From NCBI RefSeq assembly GCF_003119115.1, contig NZ_CP022367.1:1229001-1293000 (forward strand): a stretch of DNA of 64,000 nt. Direction: 5' to 3'. A program made the translations under genes and the position numbers. Under the pieces are notes generated by a model, which saw only the letters and a list, made by a program, of their open reading frames with translations, was not told the DNA's origin and made no database searches. The stretch is from Azospirillum sp. TSH58. GTDB lineage: Bacteria > Pseudomonadota > Alphaproteobacteria > Azospirillales > Azospirillaceae. Within the stretch, counting starts at the first letter, position 1, and every line of letters starts with the position of its first letter. This document shows, in pieces, positions 46,682 to 54,456 of this stretch.

Positions 46682-46707
46682 GGAACGCCGGGCACCCGTG
46701 TAACGTT
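46682..46707 (+). promoter_or_regulatory. EcfG-type general-stress promoter
   Basis: GGAAC at 46682-46686, 17-bp spacer, CGTT at 46704-46707: the exact alphaproteobacterial EcfG (PhyR-NepR-EcfG stress response) consensus. It lies 37 bp before the ATG of the lipoprotein gene, on the same strand. Confidence 0.7.
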
Positions 46708-46743
46708 GCGTCCAAGCGATTCAAACACAGGCGGAGACGATCC

Positions 46744-47349
46744 ATGAAGCGCCGAGTCCGTGCCATCCTTGCGGTGTTTCTGACCGGCACGGCCCTGGCC
46801 GGCTGCGCGCCGGCGTCCGAAACCGCGCCGCCGTCCACCGCCATGGCCCCGGCGAGCATGGAGCCCACGCCGCGGCTGTCCATGGTCGAGAACGTCCGCT
46901 CCACCGCCAAGGTCCGCGGCGTCGACAAGGCGGCACGGACGGTGATCCTGCAATTCCAGGACGGGCGGGAGGAGGCGGTGACCGCCGGAAGCGGGGTGCG
47001 CAACTTCGACCGCATCAAGGTGGGCGACACCGTGCAGATCGAATATGCCCGCCTGACCAACATCGTCACTCAGCCGCCCGGCGGCGGGCCGGGCGCCGTT
47101 CAACGAAGCAGCACGGACCGCGCCGCGGTCGGCGAGATGCCGCGCGCGTCGGCGATCACAACCACCCAGGTGACCGAGGTCGTCGAGGCCATCGACCTCG
47201 GCCGGCGGATGGTCACCCTGCGCGGGCCGCAGGGACGCACGCGCACGGTTCCGGTCCCGCCGGACGTGCAGGGGCTGGAGACGGTGAAGCCCGGCGACGA
47301 GGTGGTGATCAGCCGGACGGAGGCTGCCACGGTCACCGTGATGCGATGA
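46744..47349 (+). CDS. Predicted stress-regulated lipoprotein
   Basis: A 201-residue lipoprotein: signal RVRAILAVFLTGTALAGC with lipobox LAGC. The mature part consists of two similar beta-rich segments, VRSTAKVRGVDKAARTVILQF and VTEVVEAIDLGRRMVTLRG, each followed by a VGDTVQ / PGDEVVIS turn, so it looks like a tandem OB- or PDZ-free small-barrel repeat. No family name recognised. GGAG precedes the ATG. The EcfG-type promoter upstream suggests induction by general stress. Confidence 0.8.
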   Translation: MKRRVRAILAVFLTGTALAGCAPASETAPPSTAMAPASMEPTPRLSMVENVRSTAKVRGVDKAARTVILQFQDGREEAVTAGSGVRNFDRIKVGDTVQIEYARLTNIVTQPPGGGPGAVQRSSTDRAAVGEMPRASAITTTQVTEVVEAIDLGRRMVTLRGPQGRTRTVPVPPDVQGLETVKPGDEVVISRTEAATVTVMR

Positions 47350-47381
47350 GGAGGGGGAAGAAGGCCACCGATGAGGGAAGG

Positions 47382-47458
<77 letters not shown>

Positions 47459-47462
47459 AATA

Positions 47463-47538
47463 TGGCTCCGGATGCTGGACTCGAACCAGCGACACGCGGA
47501 TTAACAGTCCGCTGCTCTACCGACTGAGCTAATCCGGA
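47463..47538 (-). tRNA. tRNA-Asn (GTT)
   Basis: 76 nt with encoded CCA. Acceptor TCCGGAT pairs with ATCCGGA, anticodon loop CTGTTAA (anticodon GTT), T-loop GTTCGAG. First gene of a two-tRNA transcript. Confidence 0.95.
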
Positions 47539-47550
47539 ACGGAGGCCGGC

Positions 47551-47578
47551 TTATAAGCCCCTTTCCGGGGGCTGGCAA
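47551..47578 (-). promoter_or_regulatory. Sigma-70-type promoter of the tRNA-Asn/tRNA-Asp transcript
   Basis: On the minus strand TTGCCA, 16-bp GC-rich spacer, TTATAA, ending 12 bp before the tRNA-Asn 5' end. Good box quality and position for a tRNA promoter. Confidence 0.6.
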
Positions 47579-47751
47579 GGGGGAATCGAACAGTCGGCGG
47601 GATTTTTTGCGCCAAGCCCGCGGCGGCGATGCAGGGCCGTGACAATGGGGCGGAAATGTGGCGAAGGCCTCGCGCATCGGTTGACAGCGGGCGCGGCTTT
47701 CGCTTCCTTCCGGCCCCGGTTCCCGTCATCTGCCGCTGGTCCCCATTCCCG

Positions 47752-48330
47752 ATGTCCAAGGTCGTTCCCTTCGCCCAGGCGCGCGAAGCCCTTCTCGCCC
47801 GCCTCACCGAGCAGCTTCCTCCTTCCACCGAATGGGCGGGGCGTCTGATGCTGATGCCGGACGGCAACCGGGTGGAGCCGATGCCCGCGGCGAACGCCGT
47901 CGAGGTGCTGCGCGCCTTCCGCGCCGGGCTGGGCGAGGCCATCGGCGCCGCTCCCTGCTCGGTCGGCGGCATGTGGGTGTCGCGGGAGGATTGCCTGGAC
48001 TGGGACGGGCTGCTGGCCCCGCTGGCGGTGGCCGCCGGCTATGTGGTGGCCGGGGCGACCGGGGGCGCGGGCCTGTCGGTGGAGCTGTTCCGCTGCAAGA
48101 CCGCGCTGGCCGGCTGGGGCGTGCGCGGCCTGCGCGGGGAGCCGGCGGTGGCCCGCTCCGCCGGCTACGCCGTGGTGATGGTCAGCCGCCGCCCGGACGA
48201 CCAGGAGATCGTCCTGGACCGCGTGATGGACACCTTCGGCTTCGTGATGCGCAGCCAGGGCGAGCCGGTGGTGGAGACCGGCGACCTGAACGCCCGGCTG
48301 GCCCGCCGGGCCTGCCCGCTGCGGCGATGA
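47752..48330 (+). CDS. Hypothetical protein, 192 aa
   Basis: A 192-residue soluble protein of alphaproteobacterial codon use, beginning MSKVVPFAQAREALLARLTEQLP. It has a Gly/Ala-rich core (WDGLLAPLAVAAGYVVAGATGG) and ends RLARRACPLRR. No signal peptide, membrane segment or recognised family motif. It starts 213 bp beyond the divergent tRNA pair. Coding is supported by the long open frame with strong third-position G/C. Confidence 0.65.
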   Translation: MSKVVPFAQAREALLARLTEQLPPSTEWAGRLMLMPDGNRVEPMPAANAVEVLRAFRAGLGEAIGAAPCSVGGMWVSREDCLDWDGLLAPLAVAAGYVVAGATGGAGLSVELFRCKTALAGWGVRGLRGEPAVARSAGYAVVMVSRRPDDQEIVLDRVMDTFGFVMRSQGEPVVETGDLNARLARRACPLRR

Positions 48331-48364
48331 CCGGGCGGTGACCGGGCAAGAACCGGGGGGGCGC

Positions 48365-48571
48365 TTACCGGTTCGGCGCGTTGGCCTGGACGATGCGGGC
48401 GACGGTCTGCAGACGCTGCACGTCGCGCACTTCCAGAACGATGCCCAGGTTCAGCGCGGCGAGCGTGTCGGCCAGGGACCGCATGCTGTCCCGCACCCGC
48501 TCCAGCGCGTCGGGGCCATGGTCCGATTCGCTGCCGAGGGAACTGACGAAGGCACTGATTTCCAACTGCAT
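48365..48571 (-). CDS. Small hypothetical protein, 68 aa
   Basis: A 68-residue acidic, helix-prone protein, MQLEISAFVSSLGSESDHG to VLEVRDVQRLQTVARIVQ. GGAG lies 10 nt upstream of the ATG and the region is otherwise free of genes. It converges on the 192-aa hypothetical with 34 bp between stops. No family recognised; real but unproven. Confidence 0.5.
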   Translation of the reverse strand: MQLEISAFVSSLGSESDHGPDALERVRDSMRSLADTLAALNLGIVLEVRDVQRLQTVARIVQANAPNR

Positions 48572-48685
48572 TTACGCCCGGCTCCGCCTGTGTGATGGGT
48601 ACTGTTCCTCAAGGCGTTACCCCGATCCGCGCGCTCGCGTCCATCGCGCTTGCGCCATAGGCCGGTGGGCGAATCCCCCTGTCCA

Positions 48686-49684
48686 CTAGGCCGAGGGACG
48701 GCGGAAGCGCAGGGGTTCGCCGAAGCCGGGAACGGCGAAACGACCGGGATCGACCGCCTGTTCGGCCAAGGCGTGGTGCAGCGCGCGGATGGGGGCGTCG
48801 ATGCCCTCGGCGGTCAGCTGGAAGGTCCCGAAATGCATGGCGACGCTGTGTCGCGCCCCCAGGTCGCGGTGCGCCCGCACGGCATCCGCCGGATTCATGT
48901 GCTGGGCGGCCATGAACCAGCGCGGCTCGTAGGCGCCGATCGGCAGCAGGGCCACGTCGATGGCGCCGAACCGCCGCCCGATCTCCCGGAAATGCGGGCA
49001 ATAGCCGCTGTCGCCCGCGAAATAGATGGCGGCCTCCGGCGTCTCGACCACGAAGCCGCCCCACAGCGTCCGGCGCCGGTCGAAGGGGGTGCGGGCGGAC
49101 CAGTGCTGCGCCGGGACGAAGGTGATCCGGGTGCCGTGCGGGCCGGGCAGGCTGTCCCACCAATCCAGCTCATGCACCGCGTCGAAGCCCGCGCGGCGCA
49201 TCATCGGGCCGTTGCCCAGCCCCGTCATCACCTGCGGCACGCCGCGCCGCCGCGCCAGTTGGCGGAGCGTCGGGGCGTCGAGATGGTCGTAGTGGTTGTG
49301 GCTGAGCAGAACCGCGTCGATGGCCGGCAGATCCTCCATCCGCACCGCGGGCGGGCGCACCCGCCGCGGCCCCAGCCGCCCGAAGGGTCCGGCGCGGTCG
49401 GAATAGACGGGGTCGGTCAGGAAGGCGGCGCCGCCGATCTGGATCAGGAAGGTCGCCTGCCCGATGAAGGTCACCGCGACCTCGCCCCGCGCGGGGGTGA
49501 TGGCGCGGAAAGGGCGGGGCGGTTCCGGGTCCGGCGGAGTCCAGCGCGGGCCGCGCGCCTTGTAGAGCCGCCACAACTCGCGCGGGCTCTTGTCCGTGTC
49601 GGCGTGCGGGTTGAAGAAACGGCGCCCGTCCCAGTGGTCGGATGGGACGGCGGGAAAGCGGGGCTGGCTGTCGTCGCGCGGCAT
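48686..49684 (-). CDS. Metallo-beta-lactamase-fold hydrolase (UlaG/NAPE-PLD-like)
   Basis: A 332-residue MBL-fold enzyme. Metal ligands sit in SHNHYDHLD, in PAQHWSAR, in YFAGDSGYCPHF and in VAMHFGTFQL; the first strand reads VAVTFIGQATFLIQIGGAAFLTDPVYSDR. This is the arrangement of NAPE-phospholipase D-like and UlaG-like hydrolases, so a phosphodiester or lactone substrate is plausible. The N-terminal DHWDGRRFFNPH matches the family. No strong ribosome site before the ATG. Confidence 0.88.
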   Translation of the reverse strand: MPRDDSQPRFPAVPSDHWDGRRFFNPHADTDKSPRELWRLYKARGPRWTPPDPEPPRPFRAITPARGEVAVTFIGQATFLIQIGGAAFLTDPVYSDRAGPFGRLGPRRVRPPAVRMEDLPAIDAVLLSHNHYDHLDAPTLRQLARRRGVPQVMTGLGNGPMMRRAGFDAVHELDWWDSLPGPHGTRITFVPAQHWSARTPFDRRRTLWGGFVVETPEAAIYFAGDSGYCPHFREIGRRFGAIDVALLPIGAYEPRWFMAAQHMNPADAVRAHRDLGARHSVAMHFGTFQLTAEGIDAPIRALHHALAEQAVDPGRFAVPGFGEPLRFRRPSA

Positions 49685-49853
49685 GACACGAGAAGTGGGG
49701 TGGTGCGGCGGCTTTGGCTAGACCGCCGTCTTCCGCGATGCGGCAAGAATTTGATGTCAGCAACCAGAACAGTTCACAAGACGGAATATCAGGAAACTAA
49801 AGCATTGAAAGCGTTGCGTTTTTTGGGGTCTGCTCTGCAATAAGCGCGCGTGT

Positions 49854-49868
49854 GGTATTAGGTATACC
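49854..49868 (+). promoter_or_regulatory. Shared DUF1127 upstream motif, copy 2
   Basis: GGTATTAGGTATACC, 62 bp before the second DUF1127 gene; see the counterpart at 20670-20684. Includes the palindrome GGTATACC. About 22 of 30 aligned bases match between the two loci, in otherwise unrelated surroundings. Confidence 0.5.
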
Positions 49869-49930
49869 AGAGCATATTGGTCTCAACGAACAACGCCCCC
49901 GATAACGCCTCCCAACGATTGGAGACCATC

Positions 49931-50068
49931 ATGAACAGCTCGACCTACACCCACATCGGCAACGACCGCGCCCCGTCCTCCGCCCTCCAGGCCGTCCGCG
50001 AGTTCCTCGCCGCCTGGCTGCGCGCGACCCCGGCCTACATCGTCTACCGGGCCCTGAACGAGCGTTGA
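49931..50068 (+). CDS. Short DUF1127-like protein, 45 aa
   Basis: A 45-residue peptide with the N-terminal half of the DUF1127 pattern, VREFLAAWLRATPAYIVYRALNER, followed directly by a stop. The usual LSxLSDxELxDIG part is missing, so it is either a truncated paralogue of the gene at 20408 or a short relative. GGAGA precedes the ATG. The shared upstream motif suggests both are regulated together. Confidence 0.7.
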   Translation: MNSSTYTHIGNDRAPSSALQAVREFLAAWLRATPAYIVYRALNER

Positions 50069-50103
50069 TCTATAAGGGTTGATTTCCGAGCGTCGATTGT
50101 CGA

Positions 50104-50131
50104 ACGGGGGCGGCCCAGCGGTCGCCCCCGT
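50104..50131. terminator. Bidirectional hairpin between DUF1127 and GST genes
   Basis: Perfect 9-bp arms ACGGGGGCG / CGCCCCCGT with a 10-nt loop, in the gap between convergent genes. It lacks a long T-run. Confidence 0.55.
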
Positions 50132-50157
50132 GCTGCATCAACGCGTTGCTTCCTGGT

Positions 50158-50799
50158 TCAGGACGCCGGCGTGAAGTTCCGGCGCCAGACCGGCGCCAGG
50201 TTCGGCAGGGCCAGCACCCGCTCCGCCACGCCCGAGAGCTTCGGAGCGTGGTCCGCGAACCAGTCGCGGCGGGGCCGCCAATGCACCATCGCCCCGATGT
50301 AGATGTCGAGCGCGCTGAAGCGCTCCCCCAGCACCCACGGGCCATCGCCGATCTGCGACTCCAGCCAGAGCCACAGCGTCTTGCGGTGCTCCACCATCGT
50401 CGCGCCGAGTGTCTCCGGAGCCTCCGTCACCCAGCGCTCCGGATAATCGCCGTAGGTGAAGGTCGGGTAGACGTTCGCCACCAGCCAGACCAGCAGCCGC
50501 AGGAAAGTCGCACGCTCCGGCGCGTCGGGCGGCGGCGCCAACCCGGCGTCCGGGTGCCGTTCGGCCAGCAGCAGCGCGATGGCCGCGCTTTCCGTCATCA
50601 CCGTCCCGTCCGGCAGGACCAGGGTCGGGATCTGCCCCAGCGGGTTCAGCGCCAGCAGCCTCCGCCGCGCCTCGCCCGGCGCGTCGAAGCCCTCGACGTT
50701 CTCGAAGACGAAGGGCGCGCCGCACTGGACCAGCATCGCCTCCGTCAGGACGGACCCCCAGCCGGGCGCCCCGTAAAGCCTGTAGTCCGGTCCGCTCAT
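50158..50799 (-). CDS. Glutathione S-transferase family protein
   Basis: A 213-residue two-domain GST. The thioredoxin-like domain has LYGAPGWGSVLTEAMLVQ and the cis-Pro/glutathione-binding NPLGQIPTLVLPDGTVMTESAAI; the helical domain has LGERFSALDIYIGAMVHW. The usual N-terminal Cys/Ser/Tyr is not obvious; Ser16 in GWGSVL is the best candidate. Its start overlaps the LysR stop by four bases, so the two are co-expressed. Possible role in detoxification linked to the regulator. Confidence 0.88.
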   Translation of the reverse strand: MSGPDYRLYGAPGWGSVLTEAMLVQCGAPFVFENVEGFDAPGEARRRLLALNPLGQIPTLVLPDGTVMTESAAIALLLAERHPDAGLAPPPDAPERATFLRLLVWLVANVYPTFTYGDYPERWVTEAPETLGATMVEHRKTLWLWLESQIGDGPWVLGERFSALDIYIGAMVHWRPRRDWFADHAPKLSGVAERVLALPNLAPVWRRNFTPAS

Positions 50800-51731
50800 T
50801 CCCGTTCCCTCCCGTCCCGGATTGCCTGTTCCGAAACCTGCGACGCCGCCAGCGTCCAGAAGGCCTCCGCCGCCGGGCTCTGGCGGGCGCGCGGGCGGAA
50901 GAGGCGGACCTCCACCGGGATTTCCCAGCCCGCTCCGCCGGCCCGCACCAGCCGGCCCTGCGCCAAGTCATCGGCGATCAGGCTGTCCGGCAGCCACGCC
51001 ACGCCGCGCCCGTCGCGGGCCAGCGTGCGCAGCACCGCGGCGAGGTGCGAGGTGAAGACGGTGTCGAGCGCCAGAGGCGTTGGAAAGCCGCCGCGCGCCG
51101 CGGTGACGATGCGCCCCATGCCGGATTCCGGGCTGTAGGCGAGATGGGGCAGGGCGGCCCCGCCGCTGGACAAGGAATGCCGCGGCGCGCCCGCCTCGTC
51201 CGGCGCGCAGACCGGCACCAGACGGTCGCTCCCCACCGCGGCCGAGCGGAAGGCCCCGGCCTCCAGCCGGGAGGGGGCCGCCGCATGGGCGTGGCACAGC
51301 AGGAACTGCGCCTGCCCCTGCATCATCACCTGCTCGCAGGCCTGCATGCTGTCGGACAGCAGATGGATGGCGCCCAGCCGCGCCTGCCCCTCCAGCCGAC
51401 TCAGCCAAGTCGGAAAGAAGGTCAGCGACAGCGCGTGGGTCGCCGCGAAGCGCAGCGCCGTGGCCGCCGCTCCGCCGGCCAGCCGCGCCTCCTCCCGCCC
51501 TTGCAGGAGGCGGCGCACCGTCTCGTCGGCGAAGGGGCGGAAGCGGCGCCCGGCCTCGGTCAGCCCGACCGGCTGGGTGCTGCGGTCGAACAGCGGCGTG
51601 CCGGTCCAGTCCTCCAGAGCGCGGATGCGGCGGCTGAAGGCCGGCTGGGTCAGGTTGCGCCGCTGCGCCGCGCGGGAGAAGTTGCCGCACTCCGCCAGGG
51701 CGAGGAAGTCCTCGAGCCAGTTCAGTTCCAT
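50796..51731 (-). CDS. LysR-family transcriptional regulator
   Basis: A 311-residue LysR regulator. The HTH is at about 3-62 (WLEDFLALAECGNFSRAAQRR, NLTQPAFSRRIRALE). The effector domain begins near 90 (LRFAATHALSLTFFP). It is divergent from the tartrate dehydratase gene, 142 bp between starts, which is the classic position for a LysR activator of that gene; it also precedes and overlaps the GST gene. Confidence 0.92.
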   Translation of the reverse strand: MELNWLEDFLALAECGNFSRAAQRRNLTQPAFSRRIRALEDWTGTPLFDRSTQPVGLTEAGRRFRPFADETVRRLLQGREEARLAGGAAATALRFAATHALSLTFFPTWLSRLEGQARLGAIHLLSDSMQACEQVMMQGQAQFLLCHAHAAAPSRLEAGAFRSAAVGSDRLVPVCAPDEAGAPRHSLSSGGAALPHLAYSPESGMGRIVTAARGGFPTPLALDTVFTSHLAAVLRTLARDGRGVAWLPDSLIADDLAQGRLVRAGGAGWEIPVEVRLFRPRARQSPAAEAFWTLAASQVSEQAIRDGRERE

Positions 51732-51873
51732 CGCCGCACCGCCAGCCCATGTTCCGTCGGCCCATCATGCCGGACGCGCATCACGCGATTTGAAACTGGC
51801 ATTGGCCCGGCGGTCCCGTCCATCCCTATCCTGCGGCCCAGGGCAGAGGAACAAGCCAAAGGGAAGCAGCGCC

Positions 51874-53046
51874 ATGCGCATCGTGGAAATCCGGGAAAAG
51901 ACCGTCGGCATCAAGTCCGACATCGCCAACGCCTACATCGACTTCAGCCAGATGACCTGCTCCACCGTGGCGGTCATCACCGACGTGGTGCGCGACGGCA
52001 AGCCGGTGATCGGCTACGGCTTCAATTCCAACGGGCGCTACGGCGCCGGCGGCCTGATGCGGGAGCGCTTCATCCCCCGCCTGACCTCCGCCGCTCCCGA
52101 CAGCCTGATCGACGAGGCGAACGGCAATCTGGACCCGTACAAGATCTGGGCGCGGCTGATGACCAACGAGAAGCCGGGCGGCCATGGCGAGCGCTCGGTC
52201 GCGGTGGGCACCATCGACATGGCGGTGTGGGACGCCGTGGCGAAGATCGCCGGCAAGCCGCTCTACCGCCTGCTCGCGGACCGCTACCGCGGCGGCGTGG
52301 CCGACGAGTCGGTCTGGGTCTACGCCGCGGGCGGCTACTACTACCCCGGCAAGGGGGTGGAGGCGCTCCAGGACGAGATGCGCAGCTACCGCGACCGCGG
52401 CTACAAGGTCGTGAAGATGAAGATCGGCGCCACCTCGCTGGAGGACGACCTGCGCCGCATCGAGGCGGTGCTGGAGGTGGTCGGCGATGGGCAGAACCTC
52501 TGCGTCGACGCCAACGGCCGCTTCGACCTGAAGACCGCCATCGCCTACGCCGAGGCGCTGAAGCCCTACAATCTCTTCTGGTACGAGGAGGCCGGTGACC
52601 CGCTCGACTACGCGCTCCAGGCCGAGCTGGCGAACCACTATGACGGCGCGATGGCGACCGGCGAGAACCTGTTCAGCCACCAGGACGCCCGCAACCTGAT
52701 CCGCCACGGCGGCATGCGCCCGGACCGCGACTGGCTGCAGTTCGACTGCGCGCTCAGCTATGGCCTCGTCGAGTACATGCGCACCCTGGACATGCTGGCG
52801 GAGAACGGCTGGTCGAGCCGCCGCGTCGTGCCGCACGGCGGCCACCAGATGTCGCTGAACATCGCCGCCGGCCTGCATCTGGGCGGCAACGAGTCCTACC
52901 CGGACGTGTTCAAGCCCTTCTGCGGCTTCGCCGACAGCATCGCGGTCGAGGACGGGCGCGTCCGCCTGCCGGAACTGCCGGGCATCGGTTTCGAGGACAA
53001 GGCGGAGCTGTTCCGCACCATGCGGGAGGCGCTGGAGACGGCGTGA
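51874..53046 (+). CDS. tarD: D(-)-tartrate dehydratase (enolase superfamily)
   Basis: A 390-residue mandelate-racemase-subgroup enzyme predicted to dehydrate D-tartrate to oxaloacetate. It is recalled to be very close to the characterised Bradyrhizobium enzyme; the catalytic set appears one residue earlier: Lys183 in VKMKIG, metal ligands Asp212 (VDANGR), Glu238 (WYEEAGDP) and Glu264 (ATGENLFSH), and His321 in PHGGHQMS. Other diagnostic stretches are NSNGRYGAGGLMRERFIPR and GGYYYPGK. The Mg-dependent product would feed the TCA cycle. Divergent LysR gene is the likely regulator. Confidence 0.92.
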   Translation: MRIVEIREKTVGIKSDIANAYIDFSQMTCSTVAVITDVVRDGKPVIGYGFNSNGRYGAGGLMRERFIPRLTSAAPDSLIDEANGNLDPYKIWARLMTNEKPGGHGERSVAVGTIDMAVWDAVAKIAGKPLYRLLADRYRGGVADESVWVYAAGGYYYPGKGVEALQDEMRSYRDRGYKVVKMKIGATSLEDDLRRIEAVLEVVGDGQNLCVDANGRFDLKTAIAYAEALKPYNLFWYEEAGDPLDYALQAELANHYDGAMATGENLFSHQDARNLIRHGGMRPDRDWLQFDCALSYGLVEYMRTLDMLAENGWSSRRVVPHGGHQMSLNIAAGLHLGGNESYPDVFKPFCGFADSIAVEDGRVRLPELPGIGFEDKAELFRTMREALETA

Positions 53047-53060
53047 TCGGACTCGCCACG

Positions 53061-53083
53061 CCCTCTCCCGCCCCGGGAGAGGG
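53061..53083 (+). terminator. Hairpin terminator after tartrate dehydratase gene
   Basis: Perfect 9-bp arms CCCTCTCCC / GGGAGAGGG, 5-nt loop, 14 bp after the stop, followed by TCTCGC. No long T-run, so termination strength is uncertain. Confidence 0.5.
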
Positions 53084-53164
53084 TCTCGCACCCTGTACGG
53101 GCGGTATAAGGCGTTGACTAGCGTCGGATCGTCCTCACATGCTGTTGCGGTGTTCAACAGTTTT

Positions 53165-53180
53165 GAAAGGAGGTGATCCA
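53165..53180 (+). promoter_or_regulatory. Extended ribosome-binding site matching the 16S 3' end
   Basis: GAAAGGAGGTGATCCA directly abuts the next ATG. It is complementary over 16 nt to the conserved 16S rRNA 3' end (UGGAUCACCUCCUUUC), far longer than the usual 4-7 nt. Confidence 0.8.
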
Positions 53181-53354
53181 ATGTCTCATGGAGCCAAGCC
53201 GGTAGCCGTTCTGTTCGGTCTCGCCGCCCTCCTGACGGCGGGGGTCGCCAGCGCGGACTGCTCCTCCAGCCACAGCGCCAGCGCCGGCACGCAGAAGCCG
53301 GCCAGCGATACGGTCGCCACCGGCGACCGGGCTTCGGGCAGCACCCGCGGCTGA
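53181..53354 (+). CDS. Small exported peptide, 57 aa, unknown function
   Basis: A 57-residue protein with a signal peptide (VAVLFGLAALLTAGVASA, cleavage before DCSSS). The mature part of about 30 residues is Ser/Thr/Ala/Gly-rich with a single Cys. Nothing resembles a known family. It has an extraordinarily long Shine-Dalgarno match and its own strong terminator, so it appears to be a highly translated monocistronic gene. A possible promoter, TTGACT-N18-CATGCT, lies at 53114-53143. Confidence 0.75.
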   Translation: MSHGAKPVAVLFGLAALLTAGVASADCSSSHSASAGTQKPASDTVATGDRASGSTRG

Positions 53355-53388
53355 TATCAGCAACGAAACACTGGCAAGCACCATGCTG

Positions 53389-53429
53389 AACGGGCCGCTT
53401 CCCATCTGGGAGGCGGCCCGTTTCCTTTT
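53389..53429 (+). terminator. Rho-independent terminator after the small exported peptide gene
   Basis: Perfect 10-bp arms AACGGGCCGC / GCGGCCCGTT, with an inner TTCCCA..TGGGA pair, then TTCCTTTT. Best terminator in the window. Confidence 0.75.
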
Positions 53430-53506
53430 GGCGTCCGAGGACAAGCCGAAGGTTCTCGTTCCGGTTTGTCCGGATATTCCTGTCATCATGCTGTGCCTTT
53501 CTGTTC

Positions 53507-53525
53507 CGTGAAAGATTTGTTCACG
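53507..53525. promoter_or_regulatory. Inverted repeat upstream of the carbonic anhydrase gene
   Basis: CGTGAA-N7-TTCACG, perfect 6-bp arms in a locally A+T-rich stretch, 84 bp before the carbonic anhydrase ATG. Candidate regulator site; no protein assigned. Confidence 0.35.
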
Positions 53526-53608
53526 AATAATGCTGTGCCGGAAACGGTGATGTACTGCGGTCTCCATGGGCGCTCGGCCCCACGAAGCCTCAACGACGTG
53601 GAGACCTC

Positions 53609-54205
53609 ATGCAGTACCGACAAAACACTGGAATCGACTTCGGCCCGACCTGCTGCGGCAGCCTCCGTCACGACTCCCGCCGGACCTTTCTGAAGATCGC
53701 CACGCTGGGCGCCGGTGCCGCGCTGATGGCGCCCCTGGCCGTCGGCGCCGCGCGCGCCGCGCAGCCCGGCGGGGAGGTGGAGGCGCTGCTGCTCTCCTGC
53801 ATGGATTACCGGCTGATCGACGACATCGGCCGCTACATGGACGGGCGCGGGCTGACCAACCGCTACGACCATGTGATCCTGGCCGGCGCGTCGCTGGGCG
53901 CCCTGACCGAGCGGAAGAAGGCGTGGGGCGAGGCGTTCTGGGACCATGTGGCGGTCGCCAAGCAACTGCACGGGATCAAGCGCGTGATGGTCATGGACCA
54001 CCGCGACTGCGGCGCCTACCGCGTCTTCCTGGGGACGGATCAGACGGGGGACTTGGCGGCGGACCCGGAGAGGGAGACCGCCGTGCACGCCGAACAGCTC
54101 CGCGCGCTGGGCGCCGCGATCAAGGAACGGCACCCCGATCTGGGCGTGGAACTGCTGCTGATGGCGCTGGACGGCAGCGTCGAGCCCATCGCCGAATCCG
54201 CCTGA
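53609..54205 (+). CDS. Tat-exported beta-carbonic anhydrase-like protein
   Basis: A 198-residue protein with a twin-arginine signal, HDSRRTFLKIATLGAGAAL, cleavage near ARAAQ. The beta-carbonic-anhydrase zinc set is present: Cys64 and the Asp66/Arg68 dyad in SCMDYR, His131 and Cys134 in MDHRDCGAY; GASLGAL corresponds to the family's GNAG turn. The chain is short beyond the zinc site. It would interconvert CO2 and bicarbonate in the periplasm, an unusual place for a beta-class enzyme. GGAGA precedes the ATG. Monocistronic by position. Confidence 0.85.
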   Translation: MQYRQNTGIDFGPTCCGSLRHDSRRTFLKIATLGAGAALMAPLAVGAARAAQPGGEVEALLLSCMDYRLIDDIGRYMDGRGLTNRYDHVILAGASLGALTERKKAWGEAFWDHVAVAKQLHGIKRVMVMDHRDCGAYRVFLGTDQTGDLAADPERETAVHAEQLRALGAAIKERHPDLGVELLLMALDGSVEPIAESA

Positions 54206-54456
54206 GGACGGGCGGACAATCCCATGGCGCCGGGGCACCGGGCACCCGTTCCTCCGGCGCCTTTATAATTCGTATGCGAAATAGTCGGTTGAGCGCGGTC
54301 CCTCCTTTTGGTAAACGCAAGGTAAGGATGTGGCCGGCGGGGTAGCGGGGCACCGCTGCCGCGGATATGACGGCGTGCATCGGACCCGGGGTGCCATGCG
54401 TCCCTTGGGAAGTGCTGGGTCGTGCCGTTCCCTTCCGTGCTGTTCCCGGGCCACCG

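Noticed and set aside
53165..53180. Possible 16S rRNA fragment because of the rRNA-like sequence
   Set aside because: Only the anti-Shine-Dalgarno complement is present and it directly precedes a good small reading frame; no other rRNA sequence is nearby.
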